This document shows, in pieces, positions 8,726 through 21,281 of a stretch of DNA of 64,000 bases. Position numbers and translations under genes: made by a program. Source of the DNA: Thermomonas sp. S9. Lineage in GTDB: Bacteria > Pseudomonadota > Gammaproteobacteria > Xanthomonadales > Xanthomonadaceae. The number at the start of each line of letters is the position of its first letter. Within the stretch, counting starts at the first letter, position 1. The stretch is taken from NCBI RefSeq assembly GCF_024704365.1, contig NZ_JAJDFY010000001.1, positions 1,779,001 to 1,843,000 on the forward strand. The letters are read 5' to 3'. The notes beneath the pieces were generated by a model that was given only the letters and a program-made list of their open reading frames with translations, had not been told where the DNA came from and ran no database searches.

Positions 8726-9646
8726 GCCAGATCGTGTTGCCGCAATCCTCCGTGCTGCCGGCCGACCCGCCAGTGGACGCCTACCTCGACGCCCTGCTCG
8801 GGCTGCCACCCGCGCAACCCGCGCACGCAGCGGAGACCGTGGAATCCGCGCAGGCCGCCGGCACCCGCGAACCCGGGGCAGCACCGGAAATGGCCGGTGA
8901 GCCGCCCGTTGCGCCAGCGTCCGAATCGGCCGACATATCCGCCGTGGAAGCCCCGGCGGAATCCGACGCCGACGTCGACGCCGCCCCCCGAAACCGGATC
9001 CACGGCATGCCCCACTGCCGCAATCGAGACCAAGGCCGAGGCCGAAGCAGAAGTCGAAATCGAGGCCGATGCCGTGCCAGGAGCGGCGCCTGGAACCGCA
9101 TCCGGGCCGGAGCCGCAATCCGCCCTGCCGCCTGCACCCGCGGCGGACGCAGCGCCTGCCGCCGATGGGCAGGCCGCGCCAGCGCCCTACTCGCCGCCGC
9201 TGGCGGTGCCGTCGGTACGCGCCGCGCCGCCCCCGATCGGGCAGCGCTGGCTGCGGGTGGCGATCGGCAACGACCGCTACGCGGTGGAACTGCTGCGCGT
9301 GCAGGAAGTGGTGCGGCTGGCGCCGATCATCGCCATGCGCGGCGCCCCGCCCTCGCTGCTGGGGGTGATGAACCTGCGCGGCCGGGTGGTGCCGGTGCAC
9401 GATCTCGGCCGCTGGCTGCGCCGGCAGCCCGCCGGGATCGACGAGCGCACGCGGATCGTGGTGCTGGAGCACCACGACGAGCTGGCCGGGCTGCTGGTCA
9501 GCGCCGTGACCGATGTGGTGACCCTGGAGGCCCGCCAGATCGAACCTACCGCCGCCAGCCTGCGCGACCGCACCAGCATGGGCATCGCGCGCACGCCCGG
9601 CGCCCCGCCCACGGTCCTGCTGGACGCCACCGCGGTGTTTGAATGA
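8722..9646 (+). CDS. parP: CheW-domain protein, probable array localisation partner ParP, frameshifted
   Basis: Restored length is about 307 residues. The N-terminal 160 residues are low-complexity (Ala/Pro/Glu) and begin with VDAYLDALLGLPP. The C-terminal 130 residues are a CheW-like domain (RWLRVAIGNDRYAVELLRVQ, GVMNLRGRVVPVHDL, LLVSAVTDVVTL). ParP proteins are defined by this layout (variable N-terminus binding ParC, C-terminal CheW-like array-integration domain) and by lying next to parC. An alternative call is a plain long CheW. The frame breaks at a C6 run (8984-8989) with one C too many. The true cheW-type coupler is a separate gene at 12536. Confidence 0.75.
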
Positions 9647-9687
9647 ACGCCGGAAACATGCGCTCCGGCATGCTTCCGGCGCCCGCC

Positions 9688-9714
9688 TCAAGTCGCCCGT
9701 CGCGGCGCCGTTAA
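9688..9714 (+). promoter_or_regulatory. FliA (sigma-28) promoter for the STAS-cheY2-cheA2 unit
   Basis: TCAAGTCG-N11-GCCGTTAA at 9688-9714, with the correct 11-base spacing, 34 bases before the STAS gene start at 9749. It sits in the only gap between parP and the second signalling module, so it probably starts that operon. Confidence 0.75.
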
Positions 9715-9748
9715 CCGGTCTGGGCCAGCGCCACTTCCGAGATTCGAC

Positions 9749-10032
9749 ATGCCATTGTCCCTGCAAGCCGACCTGGGCATCGAACAGGTGACCGACCTGC
9801 AAGCCACCCTGCAATCGCACCTGGACGATGCGACGCTGGAGCTGTCCGGCGCCGAGGTGCGGCGCGTGCATACCGCCGGCCTGCAACTGCTGCACGCCTT
9901 CATCCGCGGCGCGCCGCGCGCGGACTTTCGACCACCATCACACTCCCCTCGCCCACGCTCGTGGAAGCGGCACGCCAGCTTGCGCTGGCGGTAAGCTTGG
10001 GCGTTGACAAGGACTCCGGAGAACCCGCGTGA
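9749..10032 (+). CDS. STAS-domain protein of the chemotaxis cluster (frameshifted)
   Basis: Restored length is about 94 residues, the size of a lone STAS (anti-sigma-antagonist-like) domain. Visible features are TLELSGAEVRRVHTAGLQLLHAFI in the first part (STAS motif region) and PTLVEAARQLALAVSLGV at the end. The literal frame drifts after about 9915; one base missing in the GC run at 9911-9922 restores a stop at 10030-10032 that overlaps the GTG start of cheY2. The helix after the first half would normally carry the regulatory Ser/Thr (here near the T of HTAGLQ). Its partner is unknown; the position ahead of cheY2-cheA2 suggests a role in that module. Confidence 0.7.
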
Positions 10033-10394
10033 GCGCAACCCTGCTGATCGTTGACGATTCCACCTCCATGCGCCAGATGGTCGCGTTCGCGCTGACCGGC
10101 GGCGGCTACAGCGTGGTGGAAGCCGAAGACGGCATCGCCGCACTGGACGCGGCCAAGGCCCAGAAGTTCGATGCGGTCATCACCGACGTCAACATGCCGC
10201 GCATGGACGGCATCGAGCTGATCCGCCAGCTGCGTGCGCTGCCCAGCCACAAGTTCACCCCGCTGCTGATGCTCACCACCGAATCCGGTACCGACAAGAA
10301 AAGTGAAGGCCGGGCCGCCGGCGCCACCGGCTGGCTGGTCAAGCCGTTCGACCCCGAACAGCTGCTGGCCACCGTGCGCAAGGTGCTCGGCTGA
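10029..10394 (+). CDS. cheY: CheY-like response regulator (second set)
   Basis: A 121-residue lone receiver domain starting at GTG 10029, whose GTGA overlaps the STAS stop. The phosphorylation site is complete: D9/D10, D53 (VITDVNMPRMDG), T83 and K105 (WLVKPF). The switch position holds Trp102 rather than Tyr, unlike the CheY at 3418. The DDSTSMRQMV start is typical of the CheY paralogue paired with CheA in the STAS-cheY-cheA-cheW-mcp-cheRDB order. It may act as a phosphate sink or adaptor for CheA2 rather than as the main motor regulator. Confidence 0.92.
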   Translation: MSATLLIVDDSTSMRQMVAFALTGGGYSVVEAEDGIAALDAAKAQKFDAVITDVNMPRMDGIELIRQLRALPSHKFTPLLMLTTESGTDKKSEGRAAGATGWLVKPFDPEQLLATVRKVLG

Positions 10395-10414
10395 GCCATT
10401 CCCCAGGGCCCGAC

Positions 10415-12464
10415 ATGGACATCTCCCGCTTCCACGCCACCTTCTTCGAGGAAAGCCGCGAGAACATCGCGGCCATGGAGGCCGGGCTGCTGGCGATGGA
10501 AAGCGGCGGCGGCAGCGGCGACACCATCCACGTGATCTCTCCGCGCCGCGCACTCGATCAAGGGCGGCAGCGCGACCTTCGGCTTCGCCGCGATCGCCGA
10601 TTTCACCCACCTGCTGGAAACCCTGCTGGAGGAGGCGCGCAGCGGCCGGCGCGTGCTCGACGCTCCCGCCATCAGCGCCCTGCTGGCCTCGGTGGACGCC
10701 CTGCGCATGCTGCTGGCGGCCGCCGAACACGGCGAGGCCGTGGACCAGCCGATGCTGCAGCAGGCGCGCGCCGGGCTGGAAAAACTGCTGGCCGGCGATG
10801 CCGCCGCGGCAGCGGCCGCGACCGTCGCGCCGGCGGCGCCGCCGGCGATCGGCTGGCAGATCGAATTCGTGCCGGAGCGCTCGCTGTTCCTCAGCGGCAA
10901 CGACCCGCTGCGGATGCTGCGCGAGCTCGGCCAGCTGGGCGAGCTCAAGGTCACCTGCCGCGACGATGCCCTGCCGCCGTTCAGCGAGCTGGATCCGTTC
11001 GAGGCCTGGCTGGCCTGGGACCTGCAGCTGGTCGGCGACGTCGAGCGCTCGGCCATCGAGGACACGTTCGCGTGGGTCGAGGACCAGTGCAGGCTCACCA
11101 TCGCGCCGCTTCCCGCCGCGGTGGCCAATACGGTGACCGCGGCCGCGCCGGTTCCCGCCCCGCCGCTCTCTGCCGCACCGCCCGCCGCAGCGGCGGCGTC
11201 CGCATCTGTCGCTACTCCTGCACCCAGCCGGCCTGCCGCCACGGCCGCGGCCGAATCGGCCAGCAGCGGCGGCCGCCACGACGCCGCCGACACCACCATC
11301 CGGGTGGCGGTGGACAAGGTCGATGCGCTGATCAACCTGGTCGGCGAACTGGTCATCACCCAGGCCATGCTGGCGCAGCGCTCGGCCGGCCTCGACCCGG
11401 CCCTGCACGAGCAGCTGCTGGCCGGGCTGGAGCAGCTCGACCGCAACACCCGCGACCTGCAGGAAGCGGTGATGTCGGTACGCATGCTGCCGGTGGACTT
11501 CGCGTTCAGCCGGTTCCCGCGGATGGTGCGCGACATCGCCTCGCGGCTGGGCAAGAAGGTCGTCCTCAAGACTTCCGGCGAAGGCACCGAACTGGACAAG
11601 GGCGTGATCGAGAAGATCGTCGATCCGCTGGTGCACCTGGTGCGCAACGCGATCGACCACGGGCTGGAGACCACCGAGCAGCGGATCGCCGCCGGCAAGC
11701 CCGAGGCCGGCACGGTGACCCTGTCCGCGGCCCATCAGGGCGGCCACATCATCATCGAGGTCAGCGACGACGGCCGCGGCCTGAACCGCGGGAAGATCCT
11801 GGCGAAGGCCGCCGAACGCGGCATTCCGGTGCCGGAAAACCCCAGCGACGCCCAGGTCTGGGATCTGGTCTTTGCGCCCGGCTTCTCCACCGCAGAAACC
11901 CTCACCGACCTGTCCGGCCGCGGTGTCGGCATGGATGTGGTGCGCAAGAACATCCAGGCGCTGGGCGGGCAGGTGGAGATCCGCAGCCGTGAGGGCGAAG
12001 GCACCACCATCTCCATCCGCCTGCCGCTGACCATGGCCATCCTCGACGGCATGACCGTCTCGGTCGGCGGCGAGGTGTTCATCCTGCCATTGAACATGGT
12101 GGTCGAATCGCTACAGCCCGCCCCGGAGAACATCAAGACCGTGGCCGGCGATGCGCGCGTCCTGCGCGTGCGCGAGCACTACGTGCCCCTGCTCGACCTC
12201 GCCACCCAGTACGGCCTGCGGCCGGCGCGCGCAGGCGCCGACGCGCAGCCGATCGCGGTGGTGGTGGAAAGCCAGGGCCAGCGGCTGGCGCTGGAGGTGG
12301 ACGAGCTGCTGGGCCAGCAGCAGGTGGTGGTGAAGAACCTGGAGCGCAACTACCGCCGCATCCCCGGCGTCGCCGGCGCCACCATCCTCGGCGACGGCCG
12401 GGTGGCGCTGATCGTGGACGCCGCCAGCCTGCCCCATCGCACCGCCCTGCCGAGGGCGGCCTGA
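10415..12464 (+). CDS. cheA: Chemotaxis histidine kinase CheA (second copy, one frameshift)
   Basis: Restored length is about 682 residues. Order: HPt domain ([19 protein letters not shown], then the phospho-His in [13 protein letters not shown]), a region resembling the CheY-binding P2 domain, an Ala/Pro linker, the dimerisation domain ([15 protein letters not shown]), HATPase ([36 protein letters not shown]) and a CheW-like domain. The frame breaks at about 10537-10540 (ATCTCTCC for ATCTTCC, one extra base), just before the phospho-His. Literal reading would lose the His, but the shift fits the indel pattern of the whole window. It is distinct from the CheA at 4430 and pairs with cheW at 12536. 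Confidence 0.92.
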
Positions 12465-12477
12465 CCCAGGCCCCGGC

Positions 12478-12504
12478 TCAAGGATCGCCGCGCGCGGCCG
12501 ATGA
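12478..12504 (+). promoter_or_regulatory. FliA (sigma-28) promoter upstream of cheW
   Basis: TCAAGGAT-N11-GCCGATGA at 12478-12504, between the cheA2 stop (12464) and the cheW ATG (12536). Spacing is exactly 11. It gives cheW its own late-flagellar start in addition to possible read-through from cheA2. Confidence 0.72.
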
Positions 12505-12535
12505 ACTGGGCGAACCCGCCTGCATCCGGACTCCC

Positions 12536-13048
12536 ATGAGCACATCCGCCAAGCCCTCCCACCACGGATTCCCGGCCAATGCCGCGGTCGCCGGCGAATT
12601 TCTGACCTTCACCCTGGGCCAGGAAGAGTACGGCGTGGACATCCTGAAGGTGCAGGAGATCCGCGGCTACGACGCCGTCACCCGCCTGCCCGACGCCCCG
12701 GACTACATCAAGGGCGTGATCAATCTGCGCGGCACCATCGTGCCGATCATCGACATGCGGGTGAAGTTCCACCTGGATGCGAAGGTGGACGCCACCACCG
12801 TGATGATCGTGCTGAACGTGGCCGACCGCGTGGTCGGGATGGTGGTGGACAGCGTGTCCGACGTGGTCCAGCTCTCCGGCGAGCAGATCCGCCCGATGCC
12901 CGACGTCGGCACCGGCATCGATCGCCGCTACCTGACCGGCATCGGCGCGCTGGACGAGCGCATGTTGATCCTGCTCGACATCGAAGGCCTGATGACCAGC
13001 AGCGAGATGGGCCTGGTGGCGGACGCGGCGGCGGCCCAGGCCGCCTGA
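12536..13048 (+). CDS. cheW: Chemotaxis coupling protein CheW
   Basis: A 170-residue CheW that links receptors to CheA. It has the standard features [41 protein letters not shown] and [15 protein letters not shown] across a single domain of normal length. Own FliA promoter at 12478-12504; a strong hairpin terminator follows at 13125. The frame is intact. The other CheW-domain protein here (ParP, 8722) is longer and probably has a positioning role. Confidence 0.95.
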   Translation: MSTSAKPSHHGFPANAAVAGEFLTFTLGQEEYGVDILKVQEIRGYDAVTRLPDAPDYIKGVINLRGTIVPIIDMRVKFHLDAKVDATTVMIVLNVADRVVGMVVDSVSDVVQLSGEQIRPMPDVGTGIDRRYLTGIGALDERMLILLDIEGLMTSSEMGLVADAAAAQAA

Positions 13049-13124
13049 TCCCCTCCCGATGCCCGCCGGCTCCCGGGTGGGCCCTCCCGGCACGGCGGGC
13101 ACGGAACCCCAGCACCCCAAAACG

Positions 13125-13152
13125 AAACGCGCCGCAGACTGCGGCGCGTTTT
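13125..13152. terminator. Bidirectional rho-independent terminator after cheW
   Basis: Perfect 12-bp stem AAACGCGCCGCA / TGCGGCGCGTTT (13125-13136 with 13140-13151) with a 3-base loop, followed by T's on the plus strand and by a matching A-rich flank for the minus strand. It lies between convergent cheW (+) and the TonB-like gene (-), so it can serve both. A second, looser inverted repeat (13060-13068 with 13093-13101) lies just upstream. Confidence 0.85.
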
Positions 13153-13232
13153 GCTGTTTGGATCAGGGCTGACCCGCGTGCGTCGAAGGCGCTGGCAAGG
13201 CCCGCCGTGGCGGGCCCTGCCGGATCACCGCG

Positions 13233-13547
13233 TCAGAGCTTGAACTCGAGCTTCACCTTGCCGCGGGTCTCGCCCGGGGCGAACTCCCACTGCTTGACCG
13301 CCTTCACCGCCGCGGCCACGAACACCCGGCCCGGCTTGGCCTCCACCACCGAGACATCGGTGACCTTGCCATCCGGCCCGACGCTGTATTCGACTTCGAC
13401 ATAGCCGGTGGTGCCGGCGCGCGCCGCTTCCGGCGGGTACACCGGGTCCACGCGCTTGGTGGGGTTGCCCGCGAACACGGGCTGGGCAAGGGCCATCGCC
13501 GCGGCGATTGCCGCTACGTTCAGGGCACGATGGAAGGCAGGTTGCAT
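13233..13547 (-). CDS. Small secreted TonB C-terminal-domain protein
   Basis: 104 residues from ATG 13547, which has a GGAG ribosome site 7 bases upstream; the frame extends further 5' but without a better start. Signal peptide at residues 1-26 ([19 protein letters not shown]), then an almost bare TonB C-terminal domain: [43 protein letters not shown]. It lacks the N-terminal membrane anchor and Pro-rich spacer of a real TonB, so it probably does not energise receptors by itself. Such stand-alone energy-transducer-TonB-family proteins are common in Xanthomonadaceae and of unknown role. It lies antisense inside the chemotaxis cluster. Confidence 0.8.
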   Translation of the reverse strand: MQPAFHRALNVAAIAAAMALAQPVFAGNPTKRVDPVYPPEAARAGTTGYVEVEYSVGPDGKVTDVSVVEAKPGRVFVAAAVKAVKQWEFAPGETRGKVKLEFKL

Positions 13548-13701
13548 GGCGGATCTCCGAGGGGGACGCGTGCACGGGACTGTGCTCAGTGCGCGTATCG
13601 GCACGCCCGCGCCGGACTTGAGCGCGCCCTGCGCGGATACGCGGATTTGCGCATCCGGTCACGCCCCCGGCGTGCGCGGATGGGAAATCCCGCACGCCGG
13701 T

Positions 13702-13728
13702 TAAAGATTCCCGCGCCCGCGCCGATGC
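13702..13728 (+). promoter_or_regulatory. FliA (sigma-28) promoter upstream of the MCP gene
   Basis: TAAAGATT-N11-GCCGATGC at 13702-13728. The -35 half begins with the exact enteric consensus TAAAG and the spacing is 11. It lies 44 bases before the MCP start at 13773, in a 225-base gap between the divergent TonB-like gene and the MCP. Confidence 0.8.
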
Positions 13729-13772
13729 CGGCGTTTGTACGGCCCATGAACCCGCCGCATCAGGACCCCGCC

Positions 13773-16484
13773 ATGCCCCGCAGCTCATCCACCGTCGATC
13801 GCCTGCTCGCCCCCGCCGTCCGCCTGATGGCGTCCCTGCGCTTCAGCCAGAAAGCCATGCTGATCGGCGCCAGCTTCACCCTCACCTGCGGCGTGCTGAC
13901 CGCGCTGGTGCTCAGCAGCAGCCTCGGCGAACTGTCCAGGGCCAAGGCCGCGCGCGCCGCCACCACCGGCCTGCGCGCCCTGAACGATGCCCAGATCGCG
14001 ATGCAGGAGCATCGCGCCCTGCGTGCCCGCGCGCTGGCCAAGGACGCCACCGCCACCCCGCAGGCGCTGGCGGATGCCGCCGCCGCGGCCGACAAGGGGC
14101 TGGCGGCGTTCGACGCCTGGGCCACCAGGAGCGAGCTGCGCGACGAGGAGCTGGCGGACGCGGTCAAAGCGACGCATGCGGCGTGGAAGAAGGCGCAGGA
14201 CACCGAGGGCGAGGCCGGCCCGGAGGCGGACACCGATGCGCTGCGCGCGCTGCGCGAGGAAATCGCGCGGCTGTCGTTCAAGGCCATCACCAGCGAGGCG
14301 CGCGACCCGACCATGCTGCTGGCCGGCGATGTCGGCGGCCAGCAATTGCCGGCACTCGCAGCCGCCACCGCCAAGCAGTCGGTGGTCAGCATGCGGGTGC
14401 TGGGCGAAGGTGCGATCTGGGTGAACGACCGCACCGCGCTGGCGGTCAACAAGAGCATGCAGCAGTACCTGAGCGGCCTGATTAGTGAGAACCGCAAGTC
14501 GATCGAGCGCCGCCTGCCCGAGGCCAAGGAGCTGTTCGGCAAACCGATGGCCGAGGCCTTCCAGCAGATGGATGCATTGAACAAGCTGATCCAGGAAAAA
14601 GTGCTGGACGCCGAAACTCCGGACTTTTCGGTGGTCGAATTCGCCAGGCAGGACCGCGCCGCGCGCGAAGCCTTCAACCGCGCGATGACGGCGACCTACG
14701 CCACCATCGAACTCGCCGGCGACCGCGCCATCGCCAGCCTGCAGCGCAAGGCCTTCCTCACCCTGGGCGGCGTGGTGCTGGCCCTGCTGGTCTCGGCCTA
14801 CCTGTTCCTGGGCTTCACCCGCGGCACCCGGCGCGCCCTGCAGCGCATCGATGCCGGCGCTCGCGCCATGGCCGCCGGCCAGTTCTCCGACAAGATCCAG
14901 GTGGACACCCACGACGAGCTCAACAACATCGGCCGCAGCCTGGAAAGCATGGCCGGCAGCCTGCGCCGCTTCGCACAGGCGCAGCAGGAAATGTATGAGC
15001 AGCACGAGGCCGGCGAGATCGACGCGCGCATGGATGCCGAAGCCTTCCCCGGCGCGTTCGGGGTGATGGCCGACCAGGTCAATACCCTGGTGGCCTCGCA
15101 CATCGCCACCAAGATGGATGCCATCGGCATCGTGGCCGACTACGCCCGCGGCGACCTCTCGCGCGACATCGCCCGCTATCCGGGCCAGAAGGCGCGCGTC
15201 ACCGAGGCGGTGGATGCGGTCAAGAAGGGCATGCTGGCGGTCAATGCCGAGATCAAGGCGCTGGTGGAAGCCGCGGTGGCCGGCGACTTCGGCAAGCGCG
15301 GCGATGCCTCCCGCTTCGAGTTCGTGTACCGCGAGTTGATCGAGGAGCTGAACGCGCTGATGGCCACCGCCGACCAGGGCCTGCACGAAGTCGGCAGCCT
15401 GCTCGCGGCGATGGCCGAGGGCGACCTGACGCGCCGGGTCGAGATCGACCTGCCGGGGCAGTTCGGCCAGCTGGCCAGCGACGCCAACCGCAGCGTGGAA
15501 GCGCTGGCGCGGATCGTCGGCGAGATCCGCCAGAGCGCCGACAGCATCAGCGCCGCCGCCGGCGAAATCGCCTCCGGCAACGCCGACCTGTCGATGCGCA
15601 CCGAGCAGCAGGCGGCCTCGCTGGAGGAAACCGCGTCCTCGATGGAAGAGCTCACCTCCACCGTCAGGCAGAACGCCGACAACGCGCGCCAGGCCAACCA
15701 GCTGGCGCAGGGCGCGGCCAGCGTGGCCGAGTCCGGCGGCGAGGTGGTGCAGAAGGTGGTCAGCACGATGGGCGACATCCAGACCGCCTCGCGCCGGATC
15801 GCGGACATCATCGGGGTGATCGACGGCATCGCCTTCCAGACCAACATCCTCGCGCTGAACGCGGCGGTCGAGGCGGCGCGCGCCGGCGAGCAGGGCCGCG
15901 GCTTCGCGGTGGTGGCGGCCGAGGTGCGCAGCCTGGCGCAGCGCAGCGCCGGCGCGGCCAAGGAGATCAAGCAGCTGATCACCGACTCGGTGGTGAAGGT
16001 GGAGGAAGGCAGCGCGCTGGTGGACCAGGCCGGCAAGACCATGGGCGAGATCGTCGGCAGCGTCAAGCGTGTCACCGACATCATGGCCGACATCTCCGCC
16101 GCCTCGCAGGAGCAGAGCAGCGGGATCGAGCAGGTGAACCAGGCCATCACCCAGATGGACGAGGGCACCCAGCAGAACGCCGCGCTGGTGGAAGAGGCCA
16201 GTGCCTCGGCCGAGAGCATGCGCCAGCAGGCCGCCGCCCTGGTGGACGCGGTGGCGGCCTTCCGGCTGGCCAACCAGCAGGCAGCCAAGGCAAAGCCCGA
16301 CCGCCAGGCGCCCGTCACGCATGCAGCACCGCAAGCGGATATGGGCGAGCCGGTGAAGCCTGCCCAGCAGAAGGCAGCCGTAAAGCCCCCGGCCCGCCGC
16401 GCGGCCGCCGCCCCGGTCGCGGCCACGCCCATCAAGCGCAGTGCCAGCAGCAGCGCCGGCGACCAGCACTGGCAGGAGTTCTGA
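13773..16484 (+). CDS. Methyl-accepting chemotaxis protein (transmembrane, CheR-docking tail)
   Basis: 903 residues from ATG 13773, chosen because AGGA lies 7 bases upstream; an in-frame ATG at 13746 has no ribosome site. Membrane helix 1 is at about residues 28-50 and helix 2 at about 328-348. Between them lies a helical periplasmic sensor of about 280 residues. A HAMP domain and further HAMP-like helices follow. The signalling hairpin is at about 670-730 ([20 protein letters not shown] ... [12 protein letters not shown]). The C-terminus ends GDQHWQEF, an x-W-x-x-F pentapeptide like the NWETF tail of Tar/Tsr that tethers CheR and CheB. cheR, cheD and cheB lie just downstream. The ligand is not evident. 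Confidence 0.93.
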   Translation: MPRSSSTVDRLLAPAVRLMASLRFSQKAMLIGASFTLTCGVLTALVLSSSLGELSRAKAARAATTGLRALNDAQIAMQEHRALRARALAKDATATPQALADAAAAADKGLAAFDAWATRSELRDEELADAVKATHAAWKKAQDTEGEAGPEADTDALRALREEIARLSFKAITSEARDPTMLLAGDVGGQQLPALAAATAKQSVVSMRVLGEGAIWVNDRTALAVNKSMQQYLSGLISENRKSIERRLPEAKELFGKPMAEAFQQMDALNKLIQEKVLDAETPDFSVVEFARQDRAAREAFNRAMTATYATIELAGDRAIASLQRKAFLTLGGVVLALLVSAYLFLGFTRGTRRALQRIDAGARAMAAGQFSDKIQVDTHDELNNIGRSLESMAGSLRRFAQAQQEMYEQHEAGEIDARMDAEAFPGAFGVMADQVNTLVASHIATKMDAIGIVADYARGDLSRDIARYPGQKARVTEAVDAVKKGMLAVNAEIKALVEAAVAGDFGKRGDASRFEFVYRELIEELNALMATADQGLHEVGSLLAAMAEGDLTRRVEIDLPGQFGQLASDANRSVEALARIVGEIRQSADSISAAAGEIASGNADLSMRTEQQAASLEETASSMEELTSTVRQNADNARQANQLAQGAASVAESGGEVVQKVVSTMGDIQTASRRIADIIGVIDGIAFQTNILALNAAVEAARAGEQGRGFAVVAAEVRSLAQRSAGAAKEIKQLITDSVVKVEEGSALVDQAGKTMGEIVGSVKRVTDIMADISAASQEQSSGIEQVNQAITQMDEGTQQNAALVEEASASAESMRQQAAALVDAVAAFRLANQQAAKAKPDRQAPVTHAAPQADMGEPVKPAQQKAAVKPPARRAAAAPVAATPIKRSASSSAGDQHWQEF

Positions 16485-16564
16485 ACCCCGATGGCCGCGG
16501 GCGTACCGACCCTGCACCGCCCCGGCCATCCCTGTTGCGCGATCCCGCCGTCAATGCTGCGCCG

Positions 16565-18674
16565 ATGACCCTCACCTCCCCCGCCATCGCCGCGCCATCC
16601 ACGGCAGACGCCGGCCGGTTCGACGACCTGCTCGCGCTGGCGCGGACCCTGCTCGGGATGCCGATGGCGGCGGTGGTCGCGGTCAGCGCCGACCGCCACA
16701 TGGTGGTGGCCCAGCAGGGCCTGGAGGCCGGCTGCACGCCGCTGGCGCGCGACCACCTGTTCGTGCGCTGCTGGGAACAGCACGCCCCGCTGCTGGTGCT
16801 GCCAGAGCTGCCGGAAAGTCCGCGCAGCGCGATCCGCGCGCATGCCGGCATCGCGCTGCAGGATGCGCAGGGGCGGCGCATCGGCCTGCTGGCGGTGTGC
16901 GATCGCCGACCGCGCGCGCACCCCTCGGACGCGCAGCTGCAGGCGCTGGCGCAGCTGGGCCGCCTGGCCGCCAGCCTGCTGCAACAGGAAGCAGCGGACC
17001 GCCACGCCACCATCGTCGCCCAGGCCGGCCAGCACGCGCGTGAGGCGGTGGTGGTGGCCGACCGCCACGGCGGCATCCGCTGGCACAACCCCGCCGCCGA
17101 GCGTCTGTTCGGCAGCGCCCTGCGCGGCCAGCAACTCCGCCAGCTGATTCCGCTGCGCCTGCAGCCCGACCAGGACGCGGCGCGCGACTGGCTCGGCGGC
17201 GCCGGCGGCGACCGCCTGCAGCTGCGCATCGTCGCCCCCGACGGCAGCCTGCGCCTGCTGGACGCCACCCGCTCGCCCTGGCGCCACGGGCATGCGCACG
17301 GCACCACGCTGATCCTGCACGACATCACCGAGGCCGCCCACCAGCGCGCCCAGCTCGACCGCCTGGCCCATTTCGACCCGCTCACCGGGCTGCCCAACCG
17401 CAATGCCCTGCTGGCCGCGCTGGAGGCCAACCCGGACTGGGGCGTGGCGCTGGTCGGGATCGACCGCTTCAAATGGATCAACGACGGCCTCGGCCATGCG
17501 CTGGGCGACCGCGTGCTGCAGGCGTTCGCGGACCGCCTGCAGTCGCGCGCGGATGCCGCGATGTGCCTGGCGCGGGTGGAAGGCGATGTGTTCGCGATCG
17601 CCTGCGCGGATGCGCGCCTGCGCGGTGCGGAAGCAGGTGATGGCGAGGGCGCAGGGGGGCGCCTGCTGCATGACCTGATGGATTTTCTGCAGCAGCCGCT
17701 GCGCATCCGCGGCCACGAGATCCACGTCGAAGCCAGCGCCGGGCTGGCGCTGCGGGCGGACGTGCGCGGTGGCGGCGATCTGCTGGCCTGCGCCGACCTG
17801 GCACTGTACCGCGCGAAGGCGGCCGGTGGCCGCCAGCTGTGCCGCTACCGCCCGACGATGCGGGCCGACGCGCTGGCGCGGCGCGACCTCGACCTCGAAC
17901 TGCGCCGTGCGTTCGCACAGGGTGAATTCGAGCTGCACTACCAGCCGCAGGTGGAGCTGGCCAGCGGGCGCATCTGCGGCGCCGAGGCCCTGCTGCGCTG
18001 GCGCCATCCGCTGCGCGGGCTGGTTCCGGCCTGTGAATTCATCGACCTGCTGGTGCGCAGTCCGCTGGGCGCCGACGTCGGTGCCTGGGTGCTGCGCCGC
18101 GCCTGCGAGGACACGGCCGCCTGGCCCGACAGCGGGCTGTCGGTCAGCATCAACCTGTTCCCGGCGCAGTTGCGCGAGGAACTGGTGCCGCAGGTGCTGC
18201 GGGCACTGGCCGACTCCGGGCTGCCCGCGCACCGGCTGGAGCTGGAGATCACCGAGACCATCGCCCTCGCGCACGACAGCGCGGCCGCGGCGACCCTGGC
18301 GATCCTGCGCGAGCGTGGGATCAACCTCGCGTTCGACGACTTCGGCACCGGCTATGCGTCGCTGTCGATCCTGCATCGCTTCAAGATCGACCGGGTCAAG
18401 ATCGATCGCAGCTTCGTGGACGGGATGCTGCAGAACAGCGAGGACGCCGCGATCGTGCGCTGGACGGTGATGCTGGCGCGCGCGCTGGGGCTGCGGGTGG
18501 TGGCCGAAGGCGTGGAGCACCCGGAACAGGCGGAGCTTCTGCAGCTGCTCGGCTGCGACGAGGCGCAGGGCTACCTGTATGCGCAGGCGCTGCCGGCATC
18601 CGAACTGCAGCAGCGCCTGCGCGCGCCGGAAGCGGCTGCCGATAGTGCGCCGCGATCGGTGGCAGGAGGCGGCC

Positions 18675-18682
<8 letters not shown>
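16565..18682 (+). CDS. GAF-PAS-GGDEF-EAL protein, probable c-di-GMP phosphodiesterase
   Basis: 705 residues from ATG 16565 (weak ribosome site; a TTG at 16535 is an alternative). GAF-like domain at about residues 15-145, PAS domain at about 150-260 (VVVADRHGGIRWHNPAAERLFG), GGDEF at about 265-435 and EAL at about 440-700. The GGDEF signature is degenerate: VEGDVF replaces GGDEF, so it is unlikely to make c-di-GMP. The EAL side keeps its residues: GAEALLRW, SINLFPAQ, LEITET, DDFGTGYASLS, KIDRSF, AEGVEH. It should therefore degrade c-di-GMP. No membrane segment, so cytoplasmic. It lies between an MCP and cheR, whose GTG start overlaps its end by 8 bases. Confidence 0.9.
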
Positions 18683-21225
<2,543 letters not shown>

Positions 21226-21253
21226 TAAAGACCCGGCCGGCCGCGGCCGTTAT
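21226..21253 (+). promoter_or_regulatory. Probable FliA (sigma-28) promoter upstream of the MCP-like gene
   Basis: TAAAGACC then GCCGTTAT with a 12-base spacer (21226-21253), one base longer than ideal. It lies 29 bases before the ATG at 21282, after the cheB stop. The -35 half is exact; the spacing makes it weaker than the others. Confidence 0.55.
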
Positions 21254-21281
21254 CCCTACCGAGACCCAGACGAGATCGACG

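Noticed and set aside
16535-16568. GCCGATGA near 16561 as a FliA -10 for the EAL protein
   Set aside because: It overlaps the start codon itself and there is no TCAAG/TAAAG element upstream at the right spacing.
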